DNA from: Streptomyces paradoxus
GTDB lineage: Bacteria > Actinomycetota > Actinomycetes > Streptomycetales > Streptomycetaceae
Length of the DNA: 64,000 nt
NCBI RefSeq assembly: GCF_014202475.1
Contig: NZ_JACHGV010000001.1
Coordinates: 614,186-678,185, forward strand
Direction of reading: 5' to 3'
This document shows positions 1 to 7,923 of the stretch, piece by piece (positions within the stretch are counted from its first letter, which is position 1; each line of letters begins with the position of its first letter). Below the pieces are notes generated by a model. That model saw only the letters and a program-made list of their open reading frames with translations. It ran no database searches and had not been told where the DNA came from. Position numbers and translations under genes: made by a program.

Positions 1-795
1 GAGATGCCCCAACTGGGCTTCGGCGTCTGGCAGGTGCCGGACGACGAGGCCGAGACGGCCGTCGCGGCGGCGCTGGAGGCCGGGTACCGCAGCATCGACA
101 CAGCGGCGATCTACGGCAACGAGGAGGGCACCGGCAAGGCCATCGCCGCCGCCGGTCTGCCCCGCGAGGAGCTCTTCGTCACCACGAAGCTCTGGAACGC
201 CGACCAGGGGTACGACTCCACGCTGCGCGCCTTCGACACGTCGCTGGAAAAGCTCGGCCTGGACTACGTCGACCTGTACCTGATCCACTGGCCGACGCCG
301 GAGCGGGGTCTGTACGTCGACACCTACAAGGCGTTCGAGAAGCTGCACGCCGACGGCCGGATCCGTGCCATCGGCGTCTCCAACTTCCTTCCCGAGCACC
401 TTCAGAAGCTGATCGGTGAGACGTCGGTCGTCCCGGCGGTGAACCAGATCGAGCTGCACCCGCACCTGCAGCAGGGCGCCTCCCGCGCGTACCACGCGGA
501 GCAGGGCATCGCCACGGAGGCCTGGTCGCCGCTCGGCCAGGGCAAGGGCCTGCTGGAGGTCCCGGCGATCGTGGCCATCGCCCGCAAGCACGAGCGCACC
601 CCGGCCCAGGTCGTGCTGCGCTGGCACCTCCAGCTGGGCAACGTGGTGATCCCGAAGTCCGTGACCCCGTCGCGGATCAAGGAGAACATCGACGTGTTCG
701 ACTTCAGCCTCGACGACGAGGACCTCGCGGCGATCAGCGCCCTGAACGAGGACCGCCGCATCGGCCCGGACCCGGCGGAGTTCAACGGCGCCTGA
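1..795 (+). CDS. Aldo/keto reductase, 5' end cut by window edge
   Basis: NAD(P)H-dependent reductase of aldehydes and ketones with a TIM-barrel fold. The visible 264 codons contain the N-terminal barrel strand with the catalytic Asp/Tyr stretch (SIDTAAIYGNE), the Lys strand (TKLWN), the His strand (LIHWP) and the C-terminal cofactor motif (VIPKSVTPSRIKENI). An in-frame ATG sits at position 4, but family members normally have about 10-15 residues before MPQLGFGVWQ and the frame is open to base 1, so the true start probably lies outside the window. It converges on the SDR gene at 865-1566, with a hairpin between them. The substrate cannot be inferred. Confidence 0.93.
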   Translation, partial: EMPQLGFGVWQVPDDEAETAVAAALEAGYRSIDTAAIYGNEEGTGKAIAAAGLPREELFVTTKLWNADQGYDSTLRAFDTSLEKLGLDYVDLYLIHWPTPERGLYVDTYKAFEKLHADGRIRAIGVSNFLPEHLQKLIGETSVVPAVNQIELHPHLQQGASRAYHAEQGIATEAWSPLGQGKGLLEVPAIVAIARKHERTPAQVVLRWHLQLGNVVIPKSVTPSRIKENIDVFDFSLDDEDLAAISALNEDRRIGPDPAEFNGA

Positions 796-808
796 GCCGC
801 ACCGGCAG

Positions 809-847
809 CGCCCCGGCCCGGAGCCCTCGCGGGCCCGGGACGGGGCG
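809..847. terminator. Bidirectional hairpin between convergent genes
   Basis: Arms 809-821 (CGCCCCGGCCCGG) and 835-847 (CCGGGACGGGGCG) pair over 13 bases with one mismatch and a 13-base loop. The hairpin lies 14 bases after the aldo/keto reductase stop and 18 bases after the SDR stop, so it probably ends transcription from both sides. There is no T-run, as is common in Streptomyces. Confidence 0.7.
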
Positions 848-864
848 TCGTCGTTTCCGCCTTC

Positions 865-1566
865 TCAGACCGGCTGCCCCACCGGCCGTACGACCACCGT
901 GTTGACGTCGACCCCGTCCGGCTGCCTCATCGCCCAGACGATCGAGTCGGCGATCTGGCCTGCGGTGAGGAGGTGGCCGGGCGGAAGGCTGCCGTAGGAG
1001 TCCCAGAAGGGCGTTTCCGTCCGGCCCGGCGCGACCAGGGTGACGCCCACGCCCCACTCGGTGACCTGCCGCCGGGTGTTCTCGGCGAGTCCGGTCACGG
1101 CCCACTTCGTCGCCCCGTAGATATTGCCCGGCCCGTGGACGAACCCGGCGACGCTGCCGACCAGCACGATCCGGCCGCGTGTCTCCTTCAGCGCGTCGAT
1201 GGAAGCCCGGATCAGCAGGGCCGGGCCGAGGACGTTGGTGAGCACCATGTCGGTCCAGCCGGCCGGGTCGCCCTCCGCGACCGTGTCGTGGGTGGCGAAA
1301 CCGGCGTTGGCGACGACGGTGTCGAGCCGGCCGAAGGTCTTCACGGTGGTGTCGACCGCCGCCCGGACGTCCTCGTACACAGCGGTGTCACCGACGAGCG
1401 TCAGCAGCCCGTCGGGCCGCCCCAGTTCCTCGGCGAACGAGCGCAGCCGCTCCTCCCCCCGCCCGGTGACGGCCACCCGGTGCCCGGCGTCCAGCAGTTG
1501 CCGTGCGACGGCGGCGCCGATGCCGCTGCCCCCGCCGGTGATGAGCGCGACCTGAGAGTCGGACAT
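865..1566 (-). CDS. SDR-family oxidoreductase
   Basis: Classical short-chain dehydrogenase/reductase of 233 aa. Visible signatures are the Rossmann glycine motif near residue 11 (TGGGSGIG), the NAG motif (VVANAGFA), a catalytic Ser in VGSVAG, and YGATK with the catalytic Tyr and Lys. The start at 1566 is chosen because MSDSQVALITGGG is the canonical N-terminus and GGGGGA lies just upstream; the frame stays open further upstream but that part is not SDR-like. The methyltransferase gene lies 86 bases upstream on the same strand. The substrate is unknown. Confidence 0.92.
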   Translation of the reverse strand: MSDSQVALITGGGSGIGAAVARQLLDAGHRVAVTGRGEERLRSFAEELGRPDGLLTLVGDTAVYEDVRAAVDTTVKTFGRLDTVVANAGFATHDTVAEGDPAGWTDMVLTNVLGPALLIRASIDALKETRGRIVLVGSVAGFVHGPGNIYGATKWAVTGLAENTRRQVTEWGVGVTLVAPGRTETPFWDSYGSLPPGHLLTAGQIADSIVWAMRQPDGVDVNTVVVRPVGQPV

Positions 1567-1652
1567 GCATTCCCCCTGTGGTGTGGGCCGGTGTGCGATG
1601 CCGGGGAGTCCATCAGTTGGAGCACTCTCGAAGTCAAGGGCTGCCGCCGTCG

Positions 1653-2546
1653 CTATGCGGGCCGGACCGCCGTGTGGACCGTGTGGGCCTCCAGGACGAA
1701 CACGTCCGGGCGGTGGTGCAGGCTCGCCTCGTCGTCCGGGTCGAGCAGGCGGTCGACGGTCGCCAGGTCCTCGGCGTCGAGCCCCTCGGCGAGCTTGTCG
1801 CGCATGTGCGACAGGGACGCCACGACATAGGCACGGGCCCGGTCCGAGGCGGGCGCCGGGAGGTCGAGCAGGAAGCTGTGCGTCCGCGTGTGCTTCAGAC
1901 CCGCGGCGGCCAGCAGGGCCGGCCAGTTCTCGGTCTCGGCCACGTGCCCGGGGAGCTCGGTGCGCATCCGGGTGAACCACTCCGCCTCCACCGCGTCGAT
2001 CCGCGCCTGGAGACCGGGCCGGCCGATCCCGAAGTCGCGCGGCAGGAACCGCAGGGGCAGACCGCCCTCCATGAGGGCCAGGGTGCCGCCGGGTGCCAGC
2101 CGCTGCGCGAACGCGGCGAGCGCGCCTCGCTGGTCGCCGAGGTGGTGCAGGCTGCGGCTCGCCCACAGCAGGTCGGCGGGGTAGTCCAACTCGCTCAGTA
2201 CATCGGGCAGTTCACCCGTGATCGTGCCGAAGCGATCGGCGACCCCCAGCCGCTCGGCCCGCGCCCGGGCCCGCTCCAGCAGCCCGTCGGAACCGTCCAC
2301 CGCCACGATCCGCGCGCCCGGGAACGTCTCCGCGAACAGGCAGGACACCACGCCCGGCCCGCTGCCCGCGTCGACGATCAGACCCGGTTCGGTCACCTCC
2401 TGCGCCAGCCAGCCCAGGGCCCGCTCGTACAGGGACGCGAACAGTTCCGCGGAGGCCTCCAGCGTCGGGCCCATCTCGGCCCAGTCGATGTCCGTGTGGC
2501 CGTGGTGCGGGCCGTGGCCCCGCTCGTGGTCGTGGTGGTGCGCCAT
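1653..2546 (-). CDS. Class I SAM-dependent methyltransferase with His-rich N-terminus
   Basis: 297 aa. The SAM-binding motif I is VDAGSGPGVVSCLFAE, followed by the acidic motif II (IVAVDGSDGLLERAR) and motif IV (ADLLWASRSLHHLGD). This matches small-molecule methyltransferases of the UbiE/trans-aconitate type. The first 20 residues are unusually rich in His (MAHHHDHERGHGPHHGH), which could bind a metal or may simply be a disordered tail; this is inference. It may be co-transcribed with the downstream SDR gene. The acceptor substrate cannot be read from the sequence. Confidence 0.88.
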   Translation of the reverse strand: MAHHHDHERGHGPHHGHTDIDWAEMGPTLEASAELFASLYERALGWLAQEVTEPGLIVDAGSGPGVVSCLFAETFPGARIVAVDGSDGLLERARARAERLGVADRFGTITGELPDVLSELDYPADLLWASRSLHHLGDQRGALAAFAQRLAPGGTLALMEGGLPLRFLPRDFGIGRPGLQARIDAVEAEWFTRMRTELPGHVAETENWPALLAAAGLKHTRTHSFLLDLPAPASDRARAYVVASLSHMRDKLAEGLDAEDLATVDRLLDPDDEASLHHRPDVFVLEAHTVHTAVRPA

Positions 2547-2627
2547 GGTGGTCAGCCTCTCGCTCGGATGCGGTCAGCGTGCGACGGCACACCGTGCGGA
2601 GGCCACTGCTGTTGCCGGTCCCGCAAA

Positions 2628-2656
2628 ATCCGCCGGGGCACGGGGCCCCGGCGGAT
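2628..2656 (-). terminator. Rho-independent terminator of the GH6 gene
   Basis: Perfect 12-base arms (2628-2639 and 2645-2656) enclose a 5-base loop. Read on the minus strand, the stem is followed by TTTTGC, a real T-run. It lies 22 bases beyond the stop of the GH6 cellulase and before the methyltransferase start, so it ends the cellulase transcript. Confidence 0.85.
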
Positions 2657-2677
2657 CAGCGGTTCAGCACGGACGGG

Positions 2678-4399
2678 TCAGGACAGCGGCGGGTACGCGT
2701 TCTGCATCAGCTGCCGGAACTGGGCGGAGAACCAGTGCCCGGACACCGGCGCGTCCGGCAGGGCACCGGACATGTTGTTGTTGTTCCGCGGGTTGCCCGT
2801 GTAGGTGGGGTCGCACATGCGGTCGAAGCCCTTGCCCTCGTCGTTCGGGATGGCCTTGCTCGACCCGTCGGACTCGCCCGGCGGCTTCATCCACACGTAG
2901 GCGTCGATCCCGGCTGCCGGGGCGGCCTTCGGGCGCTCGCCGAGGCCGGCTCCGGACTGGTTGCACCAGTTGCCGGCGTTGAAGCGGCGGTCGTATCGCC
3001 CGCCGTCGACGTACGTGTCGACGCTCGTCGTCGCACCCGGTCCGGTGGGCCGTGCGGCGCCGCCCCAGCCGTTGCGGGAGGTGTCGATCAGCATGCCGAT
3101 GTTCGAGTTGAAGCCCGCCGAGACCAGCTGGTTGCGGAAAGCCTGGGCGTAGGACAGCTCGTCGAGGTAGCGGTTCCAGTCGACCCATTTCGACTCGCGG
3201 ACGGACTTGCCGGCCACGGTGTCGTTGATGGTGAAGTTGTCCTCCTTCAGGGCGCTGTAGTTCGCCGTGTTGGTGATGAAGCCGTGGACGTCGTTCACCG
3301 TGGCGCCCTCGGCGGTCGCCGCCTCCTTCATGATGGTGGCGGTGGGGCCGAAGTTGTCGTCCCAGCCGATCCAGCCGTGGTGGCCCGCGTCGACGTAGTT
3401 GTAGACGTTCGGCACGTCGCCGAGCTTGTTGAGCGCGTAGCCGACGCCCTTGACGTAGTTGCCGTTGGCCTTCATCACGTCGCACTGCGGGACGGCCGTC
3501 GGGCGGCTGCCGGTGTTGGTGACGAGGTTCGGCAGGGAGTCGATCTCGACCGTGGTGACGATCCGCAGCGAGGCGTACTTCGGGTCGGCGAGGATCGCCT
3601 TGATCGGGTCGATGTACTCGGTCTTGTACCGGCCGATCTCGTCGGGCTTCAGTTCGCCGTTGGAGGCGAGGGCGGAGCAGTCCCGGCCGGGCAGGTTGTA
3701 GATGACGAACTGGACGACGAGTTCGCCGGAGCCCTTCTGGCGCAGCGCCTCGTCGAGGTGGGCGCGCAGGCCCATCTTGCCGCCGGCGCCGTTGATCGCG
3801 GCGGTCCGGTCGAGCCAGACACCCGTCGGCTGGTTGGCGATCCGGCTGCCGCCCGGCTCGGCGGCGGCGTTCGCGGACCACTCCGGGTTCACGTACACCT
3901 TGGCGCCCTCGTAGGGGTTGTTCACCCGGTTCGCGGGGCCCCCCGGGTCCGGCGGATCGGTGGGGCCGCCGGGGCCACCGTCGTCGACGTTGCAGGTCAC
4001 GCCGTCGAGAGTGAAGGTGGCCGGGATCGCGTTGCTGCCGCTGTAGCTGCCCTGGAAGCCGAAGCTGACCGAAGCGCCGGTCGCGAGCTGGGCGTTGTAG
4101 GTCTCGTTGGCCGCGGTGACGGCGGCACCGCTCTGGCTCAGCTTGGCGTTCCAGCCGCTGGTGACCTTCTGGTTGCCGGCGTACGACCACTTCAGCGACC
4201 ACGACGACTTGGCGGCGCTGTTGTTGGTGATGGTCACGGCGGCGGTGAAGCCGGTGCTCCACTGGTTCTGGATCTTGTAGTCGACGGTGCAGGGGACGGC
4301 GGCGACGCCGGCACCGTCCGGGTCGACGGCGAAGGCGGTTCCGGTCGCTCCGGCGACCAGGGCCATGGCGGCCAGCAACGCTGTTCTCGTACGGCTCAT
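2678..4399 (-). CDS. Secreted GH6 1,4-beta-cellobiohydrolase with N-terminal CBM2
   Basis: 573 aa secreted cellulase that cuts cellobiose units from cellulose chains. Residues 1-24 are a signal peptide with an RTR n-region and ATGTAFA end. About 31-133 is a CBM2 cellulose-binding module with surface tryptophans and a CxVDYK...VTCN disulfide frame. A Pro/Gly linker follows, then a GH6 catalytic domain from about 155. GH6 marks include VIYNLPGRDCSALASNGE with the catalytic Asp region, TVEIDSLPNLVTN, DTSRNGWGG and VWMKPPGESDG. The long C-terminal loop region fits exo-acting bacterial GH6 rather than short endoglucanases (inference). The start at 4399 follows a good AAAGGGA site; the frame is open further upstream without a signal peptide. 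It is divergent from GH48 across a region with CebR-type boxes. Confidence 0.93.
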   Translation of the reverse strand: MSRTRTALLAAMALVAGATGTAFAVDPDGAGVAAVPCTVDYKIQNQWSTGFTAAVTITNNSAAKSSWSLKWSYAGNQKVTSGWNAKLSQSGAAVTAANETYNAQLATGASVSFGFQGSYSGSNAIPATFTLDGVTCNVDDGGPGGPTDPPDPGGPANRVNNPYEGAKVYVNPEWSANAAAEPGGSRIANQPTGVWLDRTAAINGAGGKMGLRAHLDEALRQKGSGELVVQFVIYNLPGRDCSALASNGELKPDEIGRYKTEYIDPIKAILADPKYASLRIVTTVEIDSLPNLVTNTGSRPTAVPQCDVMKANGNYVKGVGYALNKLGDVPNVYNYVDAGHHGWIGWDDNFGPTATIMKEAATAEGATVNDVHGFITNTANYSALKEDNFTINDTVAGKSVRESKWVDWNRYLDELSYAQAFRNQLVSAGFNSNIGMLIDTSRNGWGGAARPTGPGATTSVDTYVDGGRYDRRFNAGNWCNQSGAGLGERPKAAPAAGIDAYVWMKPPGESDGSSKAIPNDEGKGFDRMCDPTYTGNPRNNNNMSGALPDAPVSGHWFSAQFRQLMQNAYPPLS

Positions 4400-4591
4400 G
4401 AGTGCGGGATTCCCTTTCGGTGGTGGGGGTGTCAGCCGTTCAGGGCGCGCTCCGACAAGGACATGAGGAACCCGGCACCGGCACTCGCGCAGCCGGGGAC
4501 GACCGCGTGTGCGGCGGCTAAAAGTACTGAACGCGAGGGGTGTCGCATGAGCGACTCCGTGCAGGTCGGGTGCGTCGTGACGGACGCGTCG

Positions 4592-4620
4592 ACTGATGGA
4601 ACCGCTCCCACTGGTGTCAA
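4592..4620 (-). promoter_or_regulatory. Putative GH6 promoter with imperfect CebR-type box in its spacer
   Basis: On the minus strand TTGACA (4620-4615) is followed after 17 bases by a weak -10 (ATCAGT, 4597-4592). The spacer contains TGGAACCGCTCCCA (4597-4610), matching 12 of 14 bases of the CebR operator TGGGAGCGCTCCCA. An operator between -35 and -10 would repress GH6 transcription until cellobiose/cellotriose is present. The operator match is direct observation; CebR binding is inferred from known Streptomyces biology. Confidence 0.65.
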
Positions 4621-4711
4621 GGAAGGTAGCGCCAAGTGTCGGCAAAGAACAGGGGAGTCACTGACTTTCGCTCAACTCGCGGCGTCGAATGTTTTCGACT
4701 CTTCGAGGACC

Positions 4712-4753
4712 TTGACCGGTACCTGACGGGTCCGCACTATGGGAGCGCTCCCA
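4712..4753 (+). promoter_or_regulatory. GH48 promoter with perfect CebR box at the start site
   Basis: TTGACC (4712-4717), 17-base spacer, CACTAT (4735-4740): a good housekeeping-type promoter. The perfect palindrome TGGGAGCGCTCCCA occupies 4740-4753, directly on the expected transcription start. This is the consensus operator of CebR, the LacI-family cello-oligosaccharide repressor. It explains most of the 401-base gap between the two cellulase genes. No cebR gene lies in this window. Confidence 0.85.
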
Positions 4754-4800
4754 CTGGTTCAAGCCTTGACTTCTCCGAGCCGCAAGGAGGAACCAGCACC

Positions 4801-7719
4801 ATGCATCCCCCACCCCGGAGGCGGAGAGCCGTGCGGCGTCTGTGGACCGCCGCGCTCGCAGCTCTCGCGCTCCCGTTGACGATGCTCTCCTCAGGGTCGA
4901 CTCCCGCGCAGGCGGCGGCACTTCAGTGCAGTGTCGACTACAAGACGAACGACTGGGGCTCCGGTTTCACGGTGGACCTGACCCTCACCAACCGCGGCAC
5001 GGACGTCATCGACGGCTGGACGCTGACCTACGCCTACTCCGGCAACCAGAAGCTGGGCAACGGCTGGAACGGCACCTGGTCGCAGTCCGGCCAGAACATC
5101 ACCGTCAAGAACGCCTCCCACAACGCGCGGGTCGCCGCGGGCGCCGCCGTCTCCACCGGCGCCCAGTTCTCCTACAGCGGCGGCAACACCGCGCCGACGT
5201 CCTTCTCCGTCAACGGCACTCCCTGCACCGGCGCGCACCAGCCGCCGATCGCCGTGCTGACCAGCCCGAGCGCGGGCGCCGTGTACACCCAGGGCCAGGC
5301 GGTGCCGCTGGCGGCCACCGCCGCCGCCGCGGACAACGCCACGATCAGCAAGGTGGAGTTCTACGACGACACCAAGCTGCTGGGCACGGACACGAGCGCG
5401 CCCTATGCGCTGTCCGTCTCCGACCTGGCCGTGGGCAGCCATTCCCTGGTGGCGAAGGCGTACGACAGCATGGGCGCCTCCGCCGATTCGACGCCGGTCG
5501 GCATCACCGTCGCCGCCGGCCCGACCGTCGTGGCCTCGCCGCTCCAACTGGGCGTCCAGTCCGGCAAGTCGGGCACCTACGAGGTGAAGCTGTCCAAGCA
5601 GCCGTCGGCCAACGTGACGGTGACCTCGGCCCGCGCGAGCGGCAACTCGGGGCTCTCGGTCTCGGCCGGCGCCTCGCTGACCTTCACGCCGCAGAACTGG
5701 AACACCGCGCAGAAGGTGACCGTCGCGGCCGCGAACTCCGGTACCGGGTCGGCCGTGTTCGAGTCGACGGCCGCGGGCCACGCCAAGGCGTCGGTCACCG
5801 TGACCCAGCTGGCGGCGGCGAAGGTCTACGACGCCCGCTTCCTGGAGCTCTACGGGAAGATCACCAACCCGGCGAACGGCTACTTCTCCCCCGAGGGCAT
5901 CCCGTACCACTCGGTCGAGACGCTGATCGTCGAGGCGCCGGACCACGGCCACGAGACCACGTCGGAGGCGTACAGCTACCTCCTGTGGCTCCAGGCCATG
6001 TACGGCAAGGTGACGGGCGACTGGTCCAAGTTCAACGGCGCGTGGGAGCTGATGGAGAAGTACATGATCCCCACCCGCCCCGACCAGCCGACCAACTCCT
6101 TCTACAATCCCGCCAAGCCGGCCACCTACGCCCCCGAGCTGGACACGCCGAACGAGTACCCGGCCAAGCTCGACACCGGCGTCTCGGTCGGCACGGACCC
6201 GATCGCGGGCGAACTGAAGAGCGCCTACGGCACGGACGACGTCTACGGCATGCACTGGCTGCAGGACGTCGACAACGTCTACGGCTACGGCAACTCGCCC
6301 GGCAAGTGCGAGGCGGGCCCGTCGGACACCGGCCCGTCGTACATCAACACCTTCCAGCGCGGCGCGCAGGAGTCGGTGTGGGAGACGGTGCCGCAGCCGA
6401 CCTGCGACGCCTTCAAGTACGGCGGCAAGAACGGCTACCTGGACCTGTTCACCGGTGACGCCTCCTACGCCAAGCAGTGGAAGTTCACCAACGCGCCGGA
6501 CGCCGACGCGCGGGCCGTGCAGGCCGCCTACTGGGCGGACCTGTGGGCCAAGGAGCAGGGCAAGGGCGCGCAGGTCTCCGGGACGGTCGCCAAGGCGGCC
6601 AAGATGGGTGACTACCTGCGCTACTCGATGTTCGACAAGTACTTCAAGAAGGTCGGCAACTGCGTCGGGCCCTCGGCCTGCCCGGCGGGCACCGGCAAGG
6701 ACGCCTCGTTCTACCTGATGTCCTGGTACTACGCCTGGGGCGGTGCCACCGACACCAGTGCCGGCTGGGCCTGGCGCATCGGCTCCAGCCACGCCCACGG
6801 CGGCTACCAGAACCCCCTCGCGGCCTACGCCCTCGGCAACTACGCCCCGCTGAAGCCGAAGTCGGCGACGGGCGCGGCGGACTGGGCCAAGTCCATGGAC
6901 CGGCAGCTGGAGTTCTACCGCTGGCTCCAGTCGAGCGAGGGTGCCATCGCGGGCGGCGCGACCAACAGCTGGGCGGGCCGGTACGCGACCCCGCCTTCGG
7001 GCAAGTCGACGTTCTACGGCATGTATTACGACGAGAAGCCGGTGTACCACGACCCGCCGTCCAACCAGTGGTTCGGCTTCCAGGCGTGGTCCATGGAGCG
7101 GGTCGCCGAGCTGTACCAGCAGACGGGGAACGCGAAGGCCAAGACGGTCCTCGACAAGTGGGTCGACTGGGCGCTGTCCAAGACCACGTTCAACCCGGAC
7201 GGCACCTTCCGCCTCCCGTCGACGCTGCAGTGGTCGGGCCAGCCCGACACCTGGAACGCCGCCAGCCCCGGCGCCAACAGCGGGCTGCGCGTCACCGTCG
7301 CCGACTACACCAACGACGTCGGTGTGGCGGCCGCGTACGCCAAGACCCTGACGTACTACGCGGACCGCTCCGGTGACACGGAGGCCGCGGCGGCGGCGAA
7401 GAAGCTGCTGGACGGTATGTGGGCGAACCACCAGACCGATCTCGGCATCGCCGTTCCGGAGAACCGGGCCGACTACAACCGGTTCGACGACCCGGTGCAC
7501 ATCCCGAGCGGCTGGACGGGCACGATGCCGAACGGGGACGCGATCAACTCGTCGTCGACGTTCGACTCGATCCGGTCCTTCTACGAGGACGATCCCGCCT
7601 GGTCGAAGATCGAGAGTTATCTCGCGGGCGGTGCGGTGCCGTCGTTCACGTATCACCGGTTCTGGGCTCAGGCGGACATCGCCTTGGCCATGGGCTCGTA
7701 CGCGGAGCTTCTCGAATAG
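4801..7719 (+). CDS. Secreted GH48 reducing-end cellulase with CBM2 and two beta-sandwich modules
   Basis: 972 aa. The start at 4801 has AAGGAGGA 10 bases upstream; the open frame before it lacks coding character and contains the promoter. Residues 1-38 are an Arg-rich signal peptide ending AQA. About 40-140 is a CBM2. About 145-240 is a bacterial Ig-like module ([15 protein letters not shown]...VEFYDD). About 240-340 is a second beta-rich module. The rest is a GH48 catalytic domain beginning [14 protein letters not shown], with the general-acid Glu in [20 protein letters not shown] and the signature [16 protein letters not shown]48 enzymes are processive and release cellobiose from reducing ends, complementing the GH6 enzyme encoded divergently. 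Regulation is likely by CebR through the box overlapping its start site. Confidence 0.94.
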   Translation: MHPPPRRRRAVRRLWTAALAALALPLTMLSSGSTPAQAAALQCSVDYKTNDWGSGFTVDLTLTNRGTDVIDGWTLTYAYSGNQKLGNGWNGTWSQSGQNITVKNASHNARVAAGAAVSTGAQFSYSGGNTAPTSFSVNGTPCTGAHQPPIAVLTSPSAGAVYTQGQAVPLAATAAAADNATISKVEFYDDTKLLGTDTSAPYALSVSDLAVGSHSLVAKAYDSMGASADSTPVGITVAAGPTVVASPLQLGVQSGKSGTYEVKLSKQPSANVTVTSARASGNSGLSVSAGASLTFTPQNWNTAQKVTVAAANSGTGSAVFESTAAGHAKASVTVTQLAAAKVYDARFLELYGKITNPANGYFSPEGIPYHSVETLIVEAPDHGHETTSEAYSYLLWLQAMYGKVTGDWSKFNGAWELMEKYMIPTRPDQPTNSFYNPAKPATYAPELDTPNEYPAKLDTGVSVGTDPIAGELKSAYGTDDVYGMHWLQDVDNVYGYGNSPGKCEAGPSDTGPSYINTFQRGAQESVWETVPQPTCDAFKYGGKNGYLDLFTGDASYAKQWKFTNAPDADARAVQAAYWADLWAKEQGKGAQVSGTVAKAAKMGDYLRYSMFDKYFKKVGNCVGPSACPAGTGKDASFYLMSWYYAWGGATDTSAGWAWRIGSSHAHGGYQNPLAAYALGNYAPLKPKSATGAADWAKSMDRQLEFYRWLQSSEGAIAGGATNSWAGRYATPPSGKSTFYGMYYDEKPVYHDPPSNQWFGFQAWSMERVAELYQQTGNAKAKTVLDKWVDWALSKTTFNPDGTFRLPSTLQWSGQPDTWNAASPGANSGLRVTVADYTNDVGVAAAYAKTLTYYADRSGDTEAAAAAKKLLDGMWANHQTDLGIAVPENRADYNRFDDPVHIPSGWTGTMPNGDAINSSSTFDSIRSFYEDDPAWSKIESYLAGGAVPSFTYHRFWAQADIALAMGSYAELLE

Positions 7720-7720
7720 C

Positions 7721-7742
7721 CCCCGCCGGGCGCTCCGCGGGG
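7721..7742 (+). terminator. Hairpin after the GH48 gene
   Basis: Arms CCCCGC (7721-7726) and GCGGGG (7737-7742) with a 10-base loop begin 2 bases after the GH48 stop codon. There is no T-run. It could end or attenuate the transcript before GH74. Confidence 0.45.
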
Positions 7743-7780
7743 TGGGCGGTACTTCGTCTGCCGGTCCGTCGTGGCCGGCC

Positions 7781-7799
7781 GCGCAGTTCCCCGCGCCCC
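7781..7799. repeat. Intergenic short repeat, copy 1
   Basis: The 19-mer GCGCAGTTCCCCGCGCCCC is identical to 30621-30639. Both copies lie just after a gene end and outside coding sequence. Function unknown. Such short GC-rich repeats near gene 3' ends recur in Streptomyces genomes as far as I recall; this is not verified here. The rest of the 204-base GH48-GH74 gap shows no convincing promoter. Confidence 0.6.
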
Positions 7800-7923
7800 G
7801 GGGCAGCGTCCGAAGCCCCGCGTACATGGCTCCGCACCTGACGCGGGGCCACGGCCGGGCGGCTCCACCCGCACGGGAGCCGCCCGGCCCTCGCACGTCC
7901 CCCCTCACGGAAGGACCCCCACC

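Noticed and set aside
782..1105. Several short frames around the first SDR gene
   Set aside because: Out-of-frame shadows with Arg-rich composition on top of a well-supported SDR gene.
2579..4726. A 715-codon plus-strand open frame over the GH6 gene
   Set aside because: Antisense shadow; it crosses the terminator and the CebR-controlled promoter region, and has no recognisable protein text.
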